A stretch of 64,000 nt of DNA, taken from positions 1 through 64,000 of the forward strand of contig JACRDP010000004.1 in NCBI GenBank assembly GCA_016212855.1, given 5' to 3'. This document shows, piece after piece, positions 16,447-24,067 of this stretch. A program made the translations under genes and the position numbers. The number at the start of each line of letters is the position of its first letter. The first letter of the stretch is position 1. The notes under the pieces are model-generated. The model made no database searches. It saw only the letters and a program-made list of their open reading frames with translations, and was not told where the DNA came from. The stretch comes from Elusimicrobiota bacterium. GTDB taxonomy: Bacteria > Elusimicrobiota > Elusimicrobia > UBA1565 > UBA9628.

Positions 16447-17231
16447 TTGAGGGCGGCGGCCTTCGGCGCCGCGACGCGGTACGCCCACTTCTCCAGCAAT
16501 TCGGCCGCCATCGACACGGCGATCGCCTTCGGGTTCTTCGACGGGATTTTCCGGCCGATCGGGCAGCGCACAGACGCGTCCCACAGGACGCGTCTATTGA
16601 TAGGGAGCCTCGCGCGAAACACGCGCGACTTATGCAACGACCCGATCACGCCGAGATAGCCCAGCGGCTTGTCGAGCAAGGCGTCGACGAGGGCGAGGTC
16701 GAGATCATGGTCGTAGGTCATCACCAGCGCCGCGTCGAGCGGGCCGTAGCCCGCGGCCTTCGCCAGCGGCAGCGGCTCGGTATGAAGAAGACGGGTCATT
16801 TTGGGAAATGCGTCAAAATCGGCCCACTCGGCGCGCGCGTCGTAGACGGCGACCTCGAGGTCGAGCCCGTCGAGCACCGCGGCGAGCGCGCGCGACACGT
16901 GCCCGGCGCCGAAAATGTGGACGGCCTTGCGGCGCGCCAGCGGCTCGAAGAACACGGTGACCTTGCCGCCGCAGCACTGCCCCATCTCGCGGCACAGCGT
17001 GTATTCGCGCAGCGACGCCTCCGGCCGGGCCGAGGCCAGCATCAGACGCGCGTGGGCCAGGACTTCGGCCTCGAACTTGCCGCCGCCGACCGTTCCTTGA
17101 AATCCGCCCGCCCAGACGTGCATCTTGGCGCCGGGCGCCTGCGGGGCCGAGCCGATCACCTTGGCCACCGTGCACAGCACGCCCGGGCGCGGCAGCTCCC
17201 CGGACAGCTCCGAGAGGCGGATGGGCTCCAT
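16443..17231 (-). CDS. xdhC: XdhC-family molybdenum cofactor chaperone
   Basis: 262 residues. An N-terminal XdhC/CoxI domain (APGAKMHVW, GTVGGGKFEAEVL) and a C-terminal Rossmann-like domain (HIFGAGHVSRALA; VMTYDHDLDLALVDALL; YLGVIGSLHKSRV; CPIG). XdhC proteins sulfurate and insert the molybdenum cofactor into xanthine dehydrogenase. First gene of the seven-gene reverse operon xdhC-pucB-allB-alc-unknown-uraD-uraH. The start is fixed by TAGAAT seven bases upstream. Confidence 0.93.
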   Translation of the reverse strand: MEPIRLSELSGELPRPGVLCTVAKVIGSAPQAPGAKMHVWAGGFQGTVGGGKFEAEVLAHARLMLASARPEASLREYTLCREMGQCCGGKVTVFFEPLARRKAVHIFGAGHVSRALAAVLDGLDLEVAVYDARAEWADFDAFPKMTRLLHTEPLPLAKAAGYGPLDAALVMTYDHDLDLALVDALLDKPLGYLGVIGSLHKSRVFRARLPINRRVLWDASVRCPIGRKIPSKNPKAIAVSMAAELLEKWAYRVAAPKAAALK

Positions 17232-17238
17232 GACCCGA

Positions 17239-17244
17239 ATTCTA
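17239..17244 (-). promoter_or_regulatory. Leaderless-type -10 box (TAGAAT) of ureide operon
   Basis: Reverse strand TAGAAT, 7-nt spacer, ATG at 17231. Faces the TAGACT box of the divergent deaminase gene only 9 bases away. Confidence 0.65.
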
Positions 17245-17253
17245 CTTAATTGC

Positions 17254-17259
17254 TAGACT
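17254..17259 (+). promoter_or_regulatory. Leaderless-type -10 box (TAGACT) of deaminase gene
   Basis: TAGACT, 6-nt spacer, GTG at 17266. The two divergent start codons are separated by 34 bases only. Confidence 0.65.
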
Positions 17260-17265
17260 CCCGTC

Positions 17266-18642
17266 GTGCGACCCCCGCTTCTGATCAAGAACGCCCTGCG
17301 CGTGGCGACCATGGACGACGCCGGCACGGAATTGGCCGGCGCCGACGTCCTGCTCAAGGGCCGGGTCATCCTCGCCGTCGGCAAAAACCTCGAAGCCCCG
17401 GACGACGCCAAGGTGCTCGACGCGACGGGCTGCGTCGTCCTCCCGGGCATGATCAACACTCACCATCATCTGTGCCAAACGCTCACGCGCGCCACGCCCG
17501 GCGCCCAGAACGCCAAGCTTTTCGACTGGCTGGTCTATCACTACGGCGTCTGGCGCCACCTGACCCCGGAGTACGCCGCGCTCGGAGCCCAAGTGGGCTT
17601 GGGAGAACTGCTCCTCACCGGCTGCACGACTTCGTCGGACCACACGTATCTGTACCCCAAGGGGCAAACCGGCCTCGTGGACGCGCAGATCGAGGCGGCC
17701 CGCTCGCTCGGCATCCGCTTCCACGCCACCCGCGGCTCGATGTCGGTCGGCAGCTCGAAAGGCGGCCTTCCGCCCGACGATTGCACGCAGGCCGAAGAAG
17801 AGATTCTCAAGGACGGCGAACGCCTCGTCAAAGAGCACCACGACAAAGGGCCGTACGCGATGATCCAGATCGGCCTCGCGCCGTGCGCGCCGTTCTCGGT
17901 CTCCGTCGAATTGATGAAGGAAACCGCGGCGCAGGCTAAAAAGTGGGGCGTACGCATGCACACCCATCTGTGCGAAACGCTCGACGAAGAGGCGTATTGT
18001 CTCGAGAAGTACCAGCTCCGCCCGATCGATTTCGTCGAGTCCTTGGGCTGGCTCGACTCGAACGTCTGGCTCGCGCACATGGTCCACGTCAACGACGGCG
18101 AGATCAAACGTCTGGCCAAGGCGAAGGTCGGCATCGCGCATTGTCCCTCCTCCAATTTCCGGCTCGGCTCGGGCGTCCCGCCGGTCCGCAAATATCTCGA
18201 CGACGGCGTGAACGTCGGCCTCGCGGTGGACGGCTCCGCCTCCAACGACACGTCCGACATGCTGGGCGAGGCGCGCCAGGCCTTGCTCTCGCATCGCGTG
18301 AAGTCCGGAGTCGGCTCGATGCCCGCGCGCGACGTCCTGCGCATGGCCACGCGCGGCGGCGCCGCGGTCCTCGGCCGCGACGACCTCGGCCAGATCGCCC
18401 CGGGCAAGGCCGCCGACCTCGCGATCTTCGACGTCAACCGCCTCGACTACGCCGGCGCCGCCGGCGACCCCGTCGCCTCGCTCCTGTTCTGCGGCGCCGG
18501 CCACCGCACGAAGTGGACCATCGTCAACGGCCACGTCGTCGTCGAGAACGGCGTGCTCACGAACCTCGACGAAGGCGCGACGACCGCCAAGGCGAACGCC
18601 GCCTGCCTCGACCTGCTCAAGAAAGCGGGCGCGATCGCGTGA
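17266..18642 (+). CDS. 8-oxoguanine deaminase / guanine-type amidohydrolase
   Basis: 458 residues from GTG. Amidohydrolase superfamily: HxH at 66-68 in GMINTHHHLCQT, HTHLCET near 227, a His in LAHMVH near 267 and an Asp in AVDGSASNDTSDM near 322. Together these match the 8-oxoguanine / isoxanthopterin / hydroxydechloroatrazine deaminase branch. It would turn 8-oxoguanine into urate or guanine into xanthine, feeding the pathway. Exact substrate cannot be read from sequence. Divergent from the ureide operon. Confidence 0.85.
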   Translation: MRPPLLIKNALRVATMDDAGTELAGADVLLKGRVILAVGKNLEAPDDAKVLDATGCVVLPGMINTHHHLCQTLTRATPGAQNAKLFDWLVYHYGVWRHLTPEYAALGAQVGLGELLLTGCTTSSDHTYLYPKGQTGLVDAQIEAARSLGIRFHATRGSMSVGSSKGGLPPDDCTQAEEEILKDGERLVKEHHDKGPYAMIQIGLAPCAPFSVSVELMKETAAQAKKWGVRMHTHLCETLDEEAYCLEKYQLRPIDFVESLGWLDSNVWLAHMVHVNDGEIKRLAKAKVGIAHCPSSNFRLGSGVPPVRKYLDDGVNVGLAVDGSASNDTSDMLGEARQALLSHRVKSGVGSMPARDVLRMATRGGAAVLGRDDLGQIAPGKAADLAIFDVNRLDYAGAAGDPVASLLFCGAGHRTKWTIVNGHVVVENGVLTNLDEGATTAKANAACLDLLKKAGAIA

Positions 18643-18648
18643 CGACAG

Positions 18649-18666
18649 TTTTATCTCAAGATAAAA
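18649..18666. repeat. Second copy of TTTTATCTCAAGATAAAA palindrome
   Basis: Identical 18-base core to 12221-12238, six bases after the deaminase stop. The right arm also supplies TAAAAT (18662-18667), a possible -10 box for the zincin gene at 18677 (9-nt spacer). Confidence 0.65.
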
Positions 18667-18676
18667 TCGTCTCCAC

Positions 18677-19075
18677 ATGAAAGAAGTCCGCGTGACGCCG
18701 GCGAAGTTCCGCCTGATGGCCGAAGCCGAGCTCGGCCGCATCCCCGCCGAACTGCGCTCCTTGCTCATCAACGTCACGATCGAGACCAAGGAAGAACCCG
18801 GCGAGGAAGCCGAGGATCTCGAGGACGGCGACGAGAACGACGCGACCGATCTCCTCGGCCTTTACTGCGGCCCCGAACGCGAGGACTTCGCCGGCGCCGC
18901 CGCTCACGGCCAGCTCCCCGCCAAGGTCTACCTCTATCAGTGGAACCTGGAGGACTCGGTCGGCAGCATCGAAGAGCTCCAGAAGGAAATACGCCTCACC
19001 TTACGCCACGAGCTAGCGCACCACTTCGGCTTCGACGACGAGGAGCTCGAGAAAGTCTGGCCCGAGGGCGCTTGA
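18677..19075 (+). CDS. Minimal zincin (Zincin_1 / DUF1025) metallopeptidase-family protein
   Basis: 132 residues. The motif RHELAHHFGFDDEEL at 112-126 carries the HExxH zinc site with extra His and a following acidic helix, as in the bacterial minimal zincin family. An acidic insert (KEEPGEEAEDLEDGDEND) precedes the core. Substrate unknown. The stop codon abuts the left inverted repeat at 19076. Confidence 0.85.
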   Translation: MKEVRVTPAKFRLMAEAELGRIPAELRSLLINVTIETKEEPGEEAEDLEDGDENDATDLLGLYCGPEREDFAGAAAHGQLPAKVYLYQWNLEDSVGSIEELQKEIRLTLRHELAHHFGFDDEELEKVWPEGA

Positions 19076-19348
19076 TGGTGTCAGGCCGGCCGATTTTCCG
19101 ATTCGTCTGACGCCCTCGTCGGGCATCGGCAGATCGGACGGGGCATAATCCAGCAGGCCCTCGAGTTCCTCATCACGGTCGCCGTCCACCGCCACCTCGG
19201 GAAACACCGGATCGATGAAGGCCGGACCTTCGAGCGGCGCGTTGAGCGCCGGGGCGTCGTCGAACGCCACCGAGGTCACGACGCCGTCGTCCGCCATTGA
19301 GAAAGAAGCCGTCGCGAGGAACGCCGAAGCAAGGAGTAGGTTTCTCAT
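19013..19348 (-). CDS. Small exported acidic protein, C-terminus rewritten by repeat
   Basis: 111 residues as read. A signal peptide (1-18, FSMAD) and an acidic region up to about residue 80 look like a real gene, supported by TATCCT six bases before ATG 19348. From about residue 81 (RRIGKSAGLTPSSAL) the frame runs through the left inverted repeat and then antisense into the last 63 bases of the zincin gene. The tail is therefore probably not original: the gene may have been truncated when the repeat arrived. Function unknown. Confidence 0.5.
   Translation of the reverse strand: MRNLLLASAFLATASFSMADDGVVTSVAFDDAPALNAPLEGPAFIDPVFPEVAVDGDRDEELEGLLDYAPSDLPMPDEGVRRIGKSAGLTPSSALGPDFLELLVVEAEVVR
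19076..19105. repeat. Left 30-bp terminal inverted repeat
   Basis: Begins TGGTGTCAGGCCGGCC; its exact reverse complement is at 19416-19445. It starts at the base after the zincin stop codon and supplies codons to the small reverse gene. Confidence 0.85.
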
Positions 19349-19354
19349 GTTCCG

Positions 19355-19360
19355 AGGATA
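19355..19360 (-). promoter_or_regulatory. Leaderless-type -10 box (TATCCT)
   Basis: Reverse strand TATCCT, 6-nt spacer, ATG at 19348. Confidence 0.55.
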
Positions 19361-19415
19361 GCCGTAACCGATGACGGCTCCGTTTCAAGGAAGATAAGGT
19401 CCGGTAAAAATCGAT

Positions 19416-19445
19416 CGAATCGGAAAATCGGCCGGCCTGACACCA
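19416..19445. repeat. Right 30-bp terminal inverted repeat
   Basis: Exact reverse complement of 19076-19105; the copy at 11-38 is in the same orientation as this one. Confidence 0.85.
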
Positions 19446-19463
19446 CCTTAATGCCAGACACCC

Positions 19464-19492
19464 GTTGACGCCCCGACGACGAAGAGTTATTC
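19464..19492 (+). promoter_or_regulatory. Conventional promoter of citrate synthase gene
   Basis: TTGACG, 17-base spacer, TATTCT. A leader of about 30 nt follows with GGAGG nine bases before ATG 19529. It contrasts with the leaderless genes around it and fits a highly expressed gene. Confidence 0.65.
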
Positions 19493-19528
19493 TTGTCGTC
19501 GAAGGATATATTCTCGGAGGATTTGAAC

Positions 19529-20689
19529 ATGGCCGCCCCCACCCCCGCCGCTCCCAACAATTCGGTCGTCAAGGCCGGGCTTGAGGGAGTCGTCGCGACC
19601 GAAACCAAGCTGTCGATGGTGGACGGCCAGAACGGCGTACTGATCATCGGCGGCTATTCGATCGAGGAGATCGCCAACAAGGTTTCCATCGAAGAACTCG
19701 CGATGCTGCTGTGGACCGGTCATCTCCCGTCGAAGGAGGAAGCTCCCGGGATCCAGAAGGAACTCGCCGGCTACCGGGCGCTTCGCCCCGAGACTCTCGA
19801 GATCATCAAGACGGCCCGCAACGCGCCGCCCATCGACGCCCTGCGCATGGCCTGCGCCACCTTGTCGCTCGACGTGTCCAACCCGAACGACATCTCCCCC
19901 GCCGGCGACTTAGCGCTCGCCAAGCGCCTGCTCGCCCGCTTCCCCACCGTCATCGCCGCGCACTCGCGCCTGCGCGCGGGCCACGAGCCGATCGCCCCGC
20001 GCTCCGACCTCTCGCTCGCCGCGAACTTCCTGTACATGACCTTCGGCGCCGAGCCCGATCCCATGGCGGCCAAGGCCCTCGAGACGTACTGGGTCACGGT
20101 CTCCGACCACGGCATGAACGCCTCGACCTTCACGGCGCGCGTGATCGCCTCGACTCGCTCGGACATGGTCAGCGCGGTCACCGGCGCGGTCGGCGCGCTC
20201 AAGGGCCCCCTGCACGGCGGCGCGCCCGGCCCCGTCCTCGACATGCTCGTGGACATCAAGACCGCGGCGAAGGCCGAGCCTTGGCTGCGCAAGGAGATCA
20301 AGGAAGGCCGCCGCATCATGGGCTTCGGCCACCGCGTGTATAAAGTGCGCGATCCCCGCGCGGAAGTTCTCGCGAAGACCGCCTCCGAGATGTCCGGGGC
20401 TCACCTGCAGAACAAGAAGCTCTACGACCTGGCGCGCACCGTCGAGAAGACGGCGATCAAGGTGCTCGAGGAGCTCAAGCCCGGCCGCAACCTGAAGACG
20501 AACGTCGAGTTTTACACGGCTCTCGTCCTCCAATCAATCGGCCTGCAGCCCGACCAGTTCGTCTCCATGTTCGCCTGCGGCCGCGCGGCCGGTTGGTGCG
20601 CGCACGTGATGGAGCAGCATGCGCAGGACCGGCTGATCCGCCCGCAGTCGCTGTACGTCGGCCCGAAAGACCTGAAAGTAGGACGTTAA
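19529..20689 (+). CDS. gltA: Citrate synthase
   Basis: 386 residues. Condenses acetyl-CoA and oxaloacetate. Active-site regions are ALKGPLHGGAP (with the catalytic His) near 230, GFGHRVYK near 268 and NVEFYTALV near 327 (catalytic Asp replaced in context by Glu-Phe as in type II/short enzymes). A 2-methylcitrate synthase cannot be excluded. Start chosen at ATG 19529 behind GGAGG; an upstream in-frame ATG at 19493 lies before this Shine-Dalgarno. Stands alone as a transcription unit. Confidence 0.92.
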   Translation: MAAPTPAAPNNSVVKAGLEGVVATETKLSMVDGQNGVLIIGGYSIEEIANKVSIEELAMLLWTGHLPSKEEAPGIQKELAGYRALRPETLEIIKTARNAPPIDALRMACATLSLDVSNPNDISPAGDLALAKRLLARFPTVIAAHSRLRAGHEPIAPRSDLSLAANFLYMTFGAEPDPMAAKALETYWVTVSDHGMNASTFTARVIASTRSDMVSAVTGAVGALKGPLHGGAPGPVLDMLVDIKTAAKAEPWLRKEIKEGRRIMGFGHRVYKVRDPRAEVLAKTASEMSGAHLQNKKLYDLARTVEKTAIKVLEELKPGRNLKTNVEFYTALVLQSIGLQPDQFVSMFACGRAAGWCAHVMEQHAQDRLIRPQSLYVGPKDLKVGR

Positions 20690-20787
20690 CTAGCGCTTCG
20701 GGGCGGCGCCGTCGTCTTGGGCCGAAAGTCCCGACGGAGCGGGGCCGATAGGACCGCCCGGCCTTTCCTCGATCGGCCAGGATAAGT

Positions 20788-20793
20788 TAGACT
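20788..20793 (+). promoter_or_regulatory. Leaderless-type -10 box (TAGACT)
   Basis: TAGACT, 6-nt spacer, ATG at 20800. The 110-base gap upstream also holds a GGCCGAT/ATCGGCC hairpin. Confidence 0.65.
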
Positions 20794-20799
20794 CAAAAC

Positions 20800-21675
20800 A
20801 TGCGGGACCTGCCCGTCTCTCTTGTCATTCCGGCTTACAACGAAAGCGAGGCCATCGCGGAAGTCGTCGCGCAGCATCACGAGGCCTTGTCCCGCCTCGT
20901 CCGCGAATTCGAGATCATCGTGGTCGACGACGGCTCCACGGACGACACGGCGAAGGCGGTGCTTCCCGCGCACGCGCGCGTGATTCGGCATCCGATCAAC
21001 CGGGGCTACGGCCAATCGCTTCAGACGGGCATCGGGGCGGCGCGCCACGATTGGATTCTGATGACCGACGCCGACGGCACCTATCCGGTGTCCGAGGCGA
21101 TGCGGCTTTTCGAGCACGCGCCGGAGTTCGACCTCATCATCGGCGCCCGGCAGGGCTCCCACTTCTGGGGCAATCCCCTGCAGACCATCCTCCGCATGAT
21201 CTATCTGTTCTGCGCGAGCTTCGTCGTGGGCGAGAAGCTGCCGGACGCGAACTCCGGCCTGCGCCTGGCCCGGCGCGAGCTGGTCAACCGGTTCGGTTTG
21301 GTGCAGTGCCTCGGCTACTCTTTCTCGACGACGATGACGCTCTCTTTGATCAAGGAGGGCCGCTTCGTGAAGTTCCTGCCGATCGAGTTCCGCGCGCGCG
21401 CGGGCGGCAAGTCCAAGGTCAAGCCGGTGCGCGACATCCTGCGCACGCTTCAGCTCATGACGGAAGTGATCCTGATCTACAACCCGATGAAGCTGTTCGT
21501 CACGCTCGCGGCGGCGCAACTCGCCGCCTGCGCCGTCTTCGCCGGTCTCTACGCCTGCGCCGGCGGCCTGGGATGGCTGGCCGCGGCCATGGCGGCGGCG
21601 ATCGGCGCCATCCTCTCATTCCTGTTCGGCTGCGTGCACGATTCCATCCGCATGCACGGCCGGTTAAAGGCCTGA
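20800..21675 (+). CDS. Family 2 glycosyltransferase, polyprenyl-phosphate type
   Basis: 291 residues. GT-A fold with IPAYNES (10-16), VVDDGSTDD (41-49), MTDADGTYP near 90 and NSGLRLARREL near 150, as in dolichyl-phosphate mannose/glucosyltransferases. Two C-terminal membrane helices (about 230-280) anchor it. It likely transfers a sugar from a nucleotide donor to undecaprenyl phosphate. Head of a three-gene set with the oxidoreductase and epimerase. Confidence 0.88.
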   Translation: MRDLPVSLVIPAYNESEAIAEVVAQHHEALSRLVREFEIIVVDDGSTDDTAKAVLPAHARVIRHPINRGYGQSLQTGIGAARHDWILMTDADGTYPVSEAMRLFEHAPEFDLIIGARQGSHFWGNPLQTILRMIYLFCASFVVGEKLPDANSGLRLARRELVNRFGLVQCLGYSFSTTMTLSLIKEGRFVKFLPIEFRARAGGKSKVKPVRDILRTLQLMTEVILIYNPMKLFVTLAAAQLAACAVFAGLYACAGGLGWLAAAMAAAIGAILSFLFGCVHDSIRMHGRLKA

Positions 21676-23213
21676 ACCTCGTCGTCGGCTCCGGCCCTAC
21701 CGGAGTCATGGCCGCGAAAGCCCTGCTCGACCGCGGTCAGGCCGTGACCATGCTCGACGGCGGCCTGGAGCTGGACGCCGAGCGCCGCCAAGTCGTGAGC
21801 GCGCTGGCCAAACAGGAGCCTGACGCCTGGGACCCGGCGCTCACGGCGCGTCTGCGCGGTCCCCTGGACCGGCCCGAGCTCAAGCCCAGCTTCGGCTCCG
21901 ACTTTCCGTATGTTCGCGGCCTCGACGCCGGGCTCGACGAGCGCGGCACGCGCTGCCTCGCCTCTTTGGCCAAAGGGGGCCTGAGCAACGTCTGGGGCGC
22001 GGCCGTCCTGCCCACGCCGCGAGAGGACTTCGACGCCTGGCCGCTGACCGCGGACGAACTGGCGCCCCATTACAAGGCGGCCGGGGAAACTTTGCGCATC
22101 GCGGCGGTTCGCGACGGGCTGGAGAAGCTTTTTCCCTTCTACTCCGAGCCGCGCCCGCCCGCGCGCCCCACGCTCCAGGCGCAGGCCTTGCTGCGCCATC
22201 TCGACGCGCGCGCGCAAAACCTGACCGCGAGCGGCGTCAGCTACGGACGCGCGCGCCTGGCCGTCGACGCCGAAGGCTGCCGCGACGCCGGGCTGTGCCT
22301 CTCCGGCTGCCCGTACGGCTCGATCTGGAACTCGGCTCAGGAAGTCGAGACGCTGAGGAAGCGGCCCGGCTTTCAGTACAAGGGCGGCCTGCGCGTCCGG
22401 CGCGTGCAGAGCACGCCGGGCGGAGTCCGCGTGTCGGCGCGCGCGCTCGCCGGCGGGGCGCCCGCCGACTTCGAGGGCGCCCGCGCCTTCCTGGCCTGCG
22501 GACCGCTGGCGACGGCGCGGCTGGCGCTCGTTTCCATGGGACTGTTCGGGCGCGAGCTGACGTTGCGCTTCCAGCCTTATTTTCTGCTGCCCGCGGCCAT
22601 GCGGTCCAACGTGCCCGGCGCGGCGGCCGAGCGCGCGATGACCTTGGCTCAAATCTTCCTCGAACTGCGCGATCCCGCCGTCTCGAGCCGGCTCGTCCAT
22701 CTCCAAATCTACACGCGAAACGAGTACATCGCCGACCGGCTCTCTCGCGCCGCGCGCTGGGCGGGGCCCTTGGCTCCGCTCGTCGAGCGCGCCTTCTCAG
22801 GACGCCTTCTCGCGATCCAAGGCTATCTGCATTCGGACGAAGCGCAGGGAGCGAGCCTGCGCGCCCAAGCCGACGGCGACGACGGACGCCTGATCCTCGA
22901 GGCCCGACCGGACGCGGAGCTCCGGCGCCGCGTGCGCGCGGTCGCCTCGGCGCTGGCGCGGCGCTCCTCGGACCTCGGCTTTAGGCCGTTGACGCCGCTG
23001 CTGCGCGTCGGCGCGCCCGGCGAGGGAAACCATGTCGGCGGCATTTTCCCGATGCGCCGCTCGCCGGGCGAGCTCGAGACGGACGCGTTGGGAACGCTGC
23101 CGGGCTTGCCGCGCGTGCACCTGGTCGACTCCTCGGTGCTGCCGAGCCTGTCGTCCGCCACTTTCACTTATACCGCCATGGCCAACGCGCATCGCATCGG
23201 GTCGCGCGCATGA
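21672..23213 (+). CDS. FAD-dependent GMC-like oxidoreductase
   Basis: 513 residues if started at CTG 21672, which overlaps the previous TGA (CTGA). The nucleotide-binding strand LNLVVGSGPTGVMAAKALLD follows at once, so the start must be here; no ATG/GTG/TTG is close in frame. A Cys cluster CRDAGLCLSGCPYGSIW near 203-219 resembles the ferredoxin-like Cys insert of some GMC enzymes. GGIFPMRR and LVDSSVLPSLSSATFTYTAMANAHRI at the C-terminus match the GMC C-terminal fold (active-site His region). Substrate unknown; context suggests a lipid or sugar alcohol. Confidence 0.8.
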   Translation: MNLVVGSGPTGVMAAKALLDRGQAVTMLDGGLELDAERRQVVSALAKQEPDAWDPALTARLRGPLDRPELKPSFGSDFPYVRGLDAGLDERGTRCLASLAKGGLSNVWGAAVLPTPREDFDAWPLTADELAPHYKAAGETLRIAAVRDGLEKLFPFYSEPRPPARPTLQAQALLRHLDARAQNLTASGVSYGRARLAVDAEGCRDAGLCLSGCPYGSIWNSAQEVETLRKRPGFQYKGGLRVRRVQSTPGGVRVSARALAGGAPADFEGARAFLACGPLATARLALVSMGLFGRELTLRFQPYFLLPAAMRSNVPGAAAERAMTLAQIFLELRDPAVSSRLVHLQIYTRNEYIADRLSRAARWAGPLAPLVERAFSGRLLAIQGYLHSDEAQGASLRAQADGDDGRLILEARPDAELRRRVRAVASALARRSSDLGFRPLTPLLRVGAPGEGNHVGGIFPMRRSPGELETDALGTLPGLPRVHLVDSSVLPSLSSATFTYTAMANAHRIGSRA

Positions 23214-24067
23214 GCCGCCTCGTCGCCGTCACCGGCGCCGCGGGCTGGCTGGGGTCGGAGTGCGCCGCCGCGCTCCGGGCCGCGGGCGCGCGCGTGCGAC
23301 GGCTCACCCGAGTTCCCCAAGACCGGGAAGACGTCGCTTTCAGGCTGGGCGAACCGGTCGATCCCGCCGCGCTGAGCGGCGTCGACGCCCTGATCCACGC
23401 GGCCCACGATTTCAGCGTGCGCGGCTGGCCGGAGATGCGCCGCGTCAACGTCGAGGGCTCCGAAGCGCTGCTGCGCGCGGCCGAGGCCGCCGGCGTGCGC
23501 CGCGTCGTCTTCGTCTCCAGCATCTCGGCTTACGAGGGCTGTCTCTCGCTCTACGGCCGGGCCAAGCTCGAGATCGAGGTCTCAACCGCCGCTCGCGGCG
23601 GGATCTCCGTCCGCCCGGGCCTGCTCTACGACCGCTCGGGCCGCGGGATGTTCGGAGCGCTGACGCGCTTGAGCCGTCGGACCTTCCTGCCGCTGATCGA
23701 CGGCGGACGCCAGCCGCTGTACCTGGCCCACGTCGGGGACGTGCGGGCCGCTATCGTGTCGGCCCTCGATTGGGACGCCGCGGCGCAAAAAGTTCCAGTG
23801 ACCTTGGCGCATCCGGAGCCGGTGACGTTGGAAAAGATCCTGCGCGAACAGGCGCGCGCCCAGGGACGGAGCTTTATCGCCGTGCCCGTGCCGGGCGGGC
23901 TCGCTCTGGCGGGCCTGCGCGCGCTCGAGGCCGCGGGCCTGCGGCCGCGCACGGGCAGCGACAGCTTGATCGCCCTGCAAAATCCAAATCCGCGTCCGGA
24001 TTTCTCCGCGCAGACCCGGCTGGGCCTTTCCTTCCGCCGCTTCCTCGATCAGAGCCCGACGGCGTAG
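23210..24067 (+). CDS. NAD-dependent epimerase/dehydratase (extended SDR)
   Basis: 285 residues. VTGAAGWLG at 7-15 is the Rossmann glycine motif; HAAHDFS near 62, VSSISAYEG near 103 and YGRAK (catalytic YxxxK) near 117 complete the SDR signature. ATGA overlap with the oxidoreductase gene. Likely acts on the same substrate pathway as the two upstream genes (inference). Its 3' end overlaps the reverse membrane protein gene by 19 bases. Confidence 0.87.
   Translation: MSRLVAVTGAAGWLGSECAAALRAAGARVRRLTRVPQDREDVAFRLGEPVDPAALSGVDALIHAAHDFSVRGWPEMRRVNVEGSEALLRAAEAAGVRRVVFVSSISAYEGCLSLYGRAKLEIEVSTAARGGISVRPGLLYDRSGRGMFGALTRLSRRTFLPLIDGGRQPLYLAHVGDVRAAIVSALDWDAAAQKVPVTLAHPEPVTLEKILREQARAQGRSFIAVPVPGGLALAGLRALEAAGLRPRTGSDSLIALQNPNPRPDFSAQTRLGLSFRRFLDQSPTA

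Larger units (their letters stand above)
19076..19445. mobile_element. MITE/REP-like unit with perfect 30-bp inverted ends
   Basis: A 370-bp segment bounded by perfect 30-bp inverted repeats. It encloses a small exported-protein gene with its own leaderless promoter but no transposase. A third near-identical copy of the end sequence lies at 11-38. GGTGTCAGG-type palindromes recall REP-like elements mobilised in trans by Y1 transposases (from memory, unverified). No target duplication is evident. Confidence 0.5.

Noticed and set aside
19076-19445. Complete insertion sequence
   Set aside because: The unit has good inverted ends but no transposase gene and no visible target duplication.
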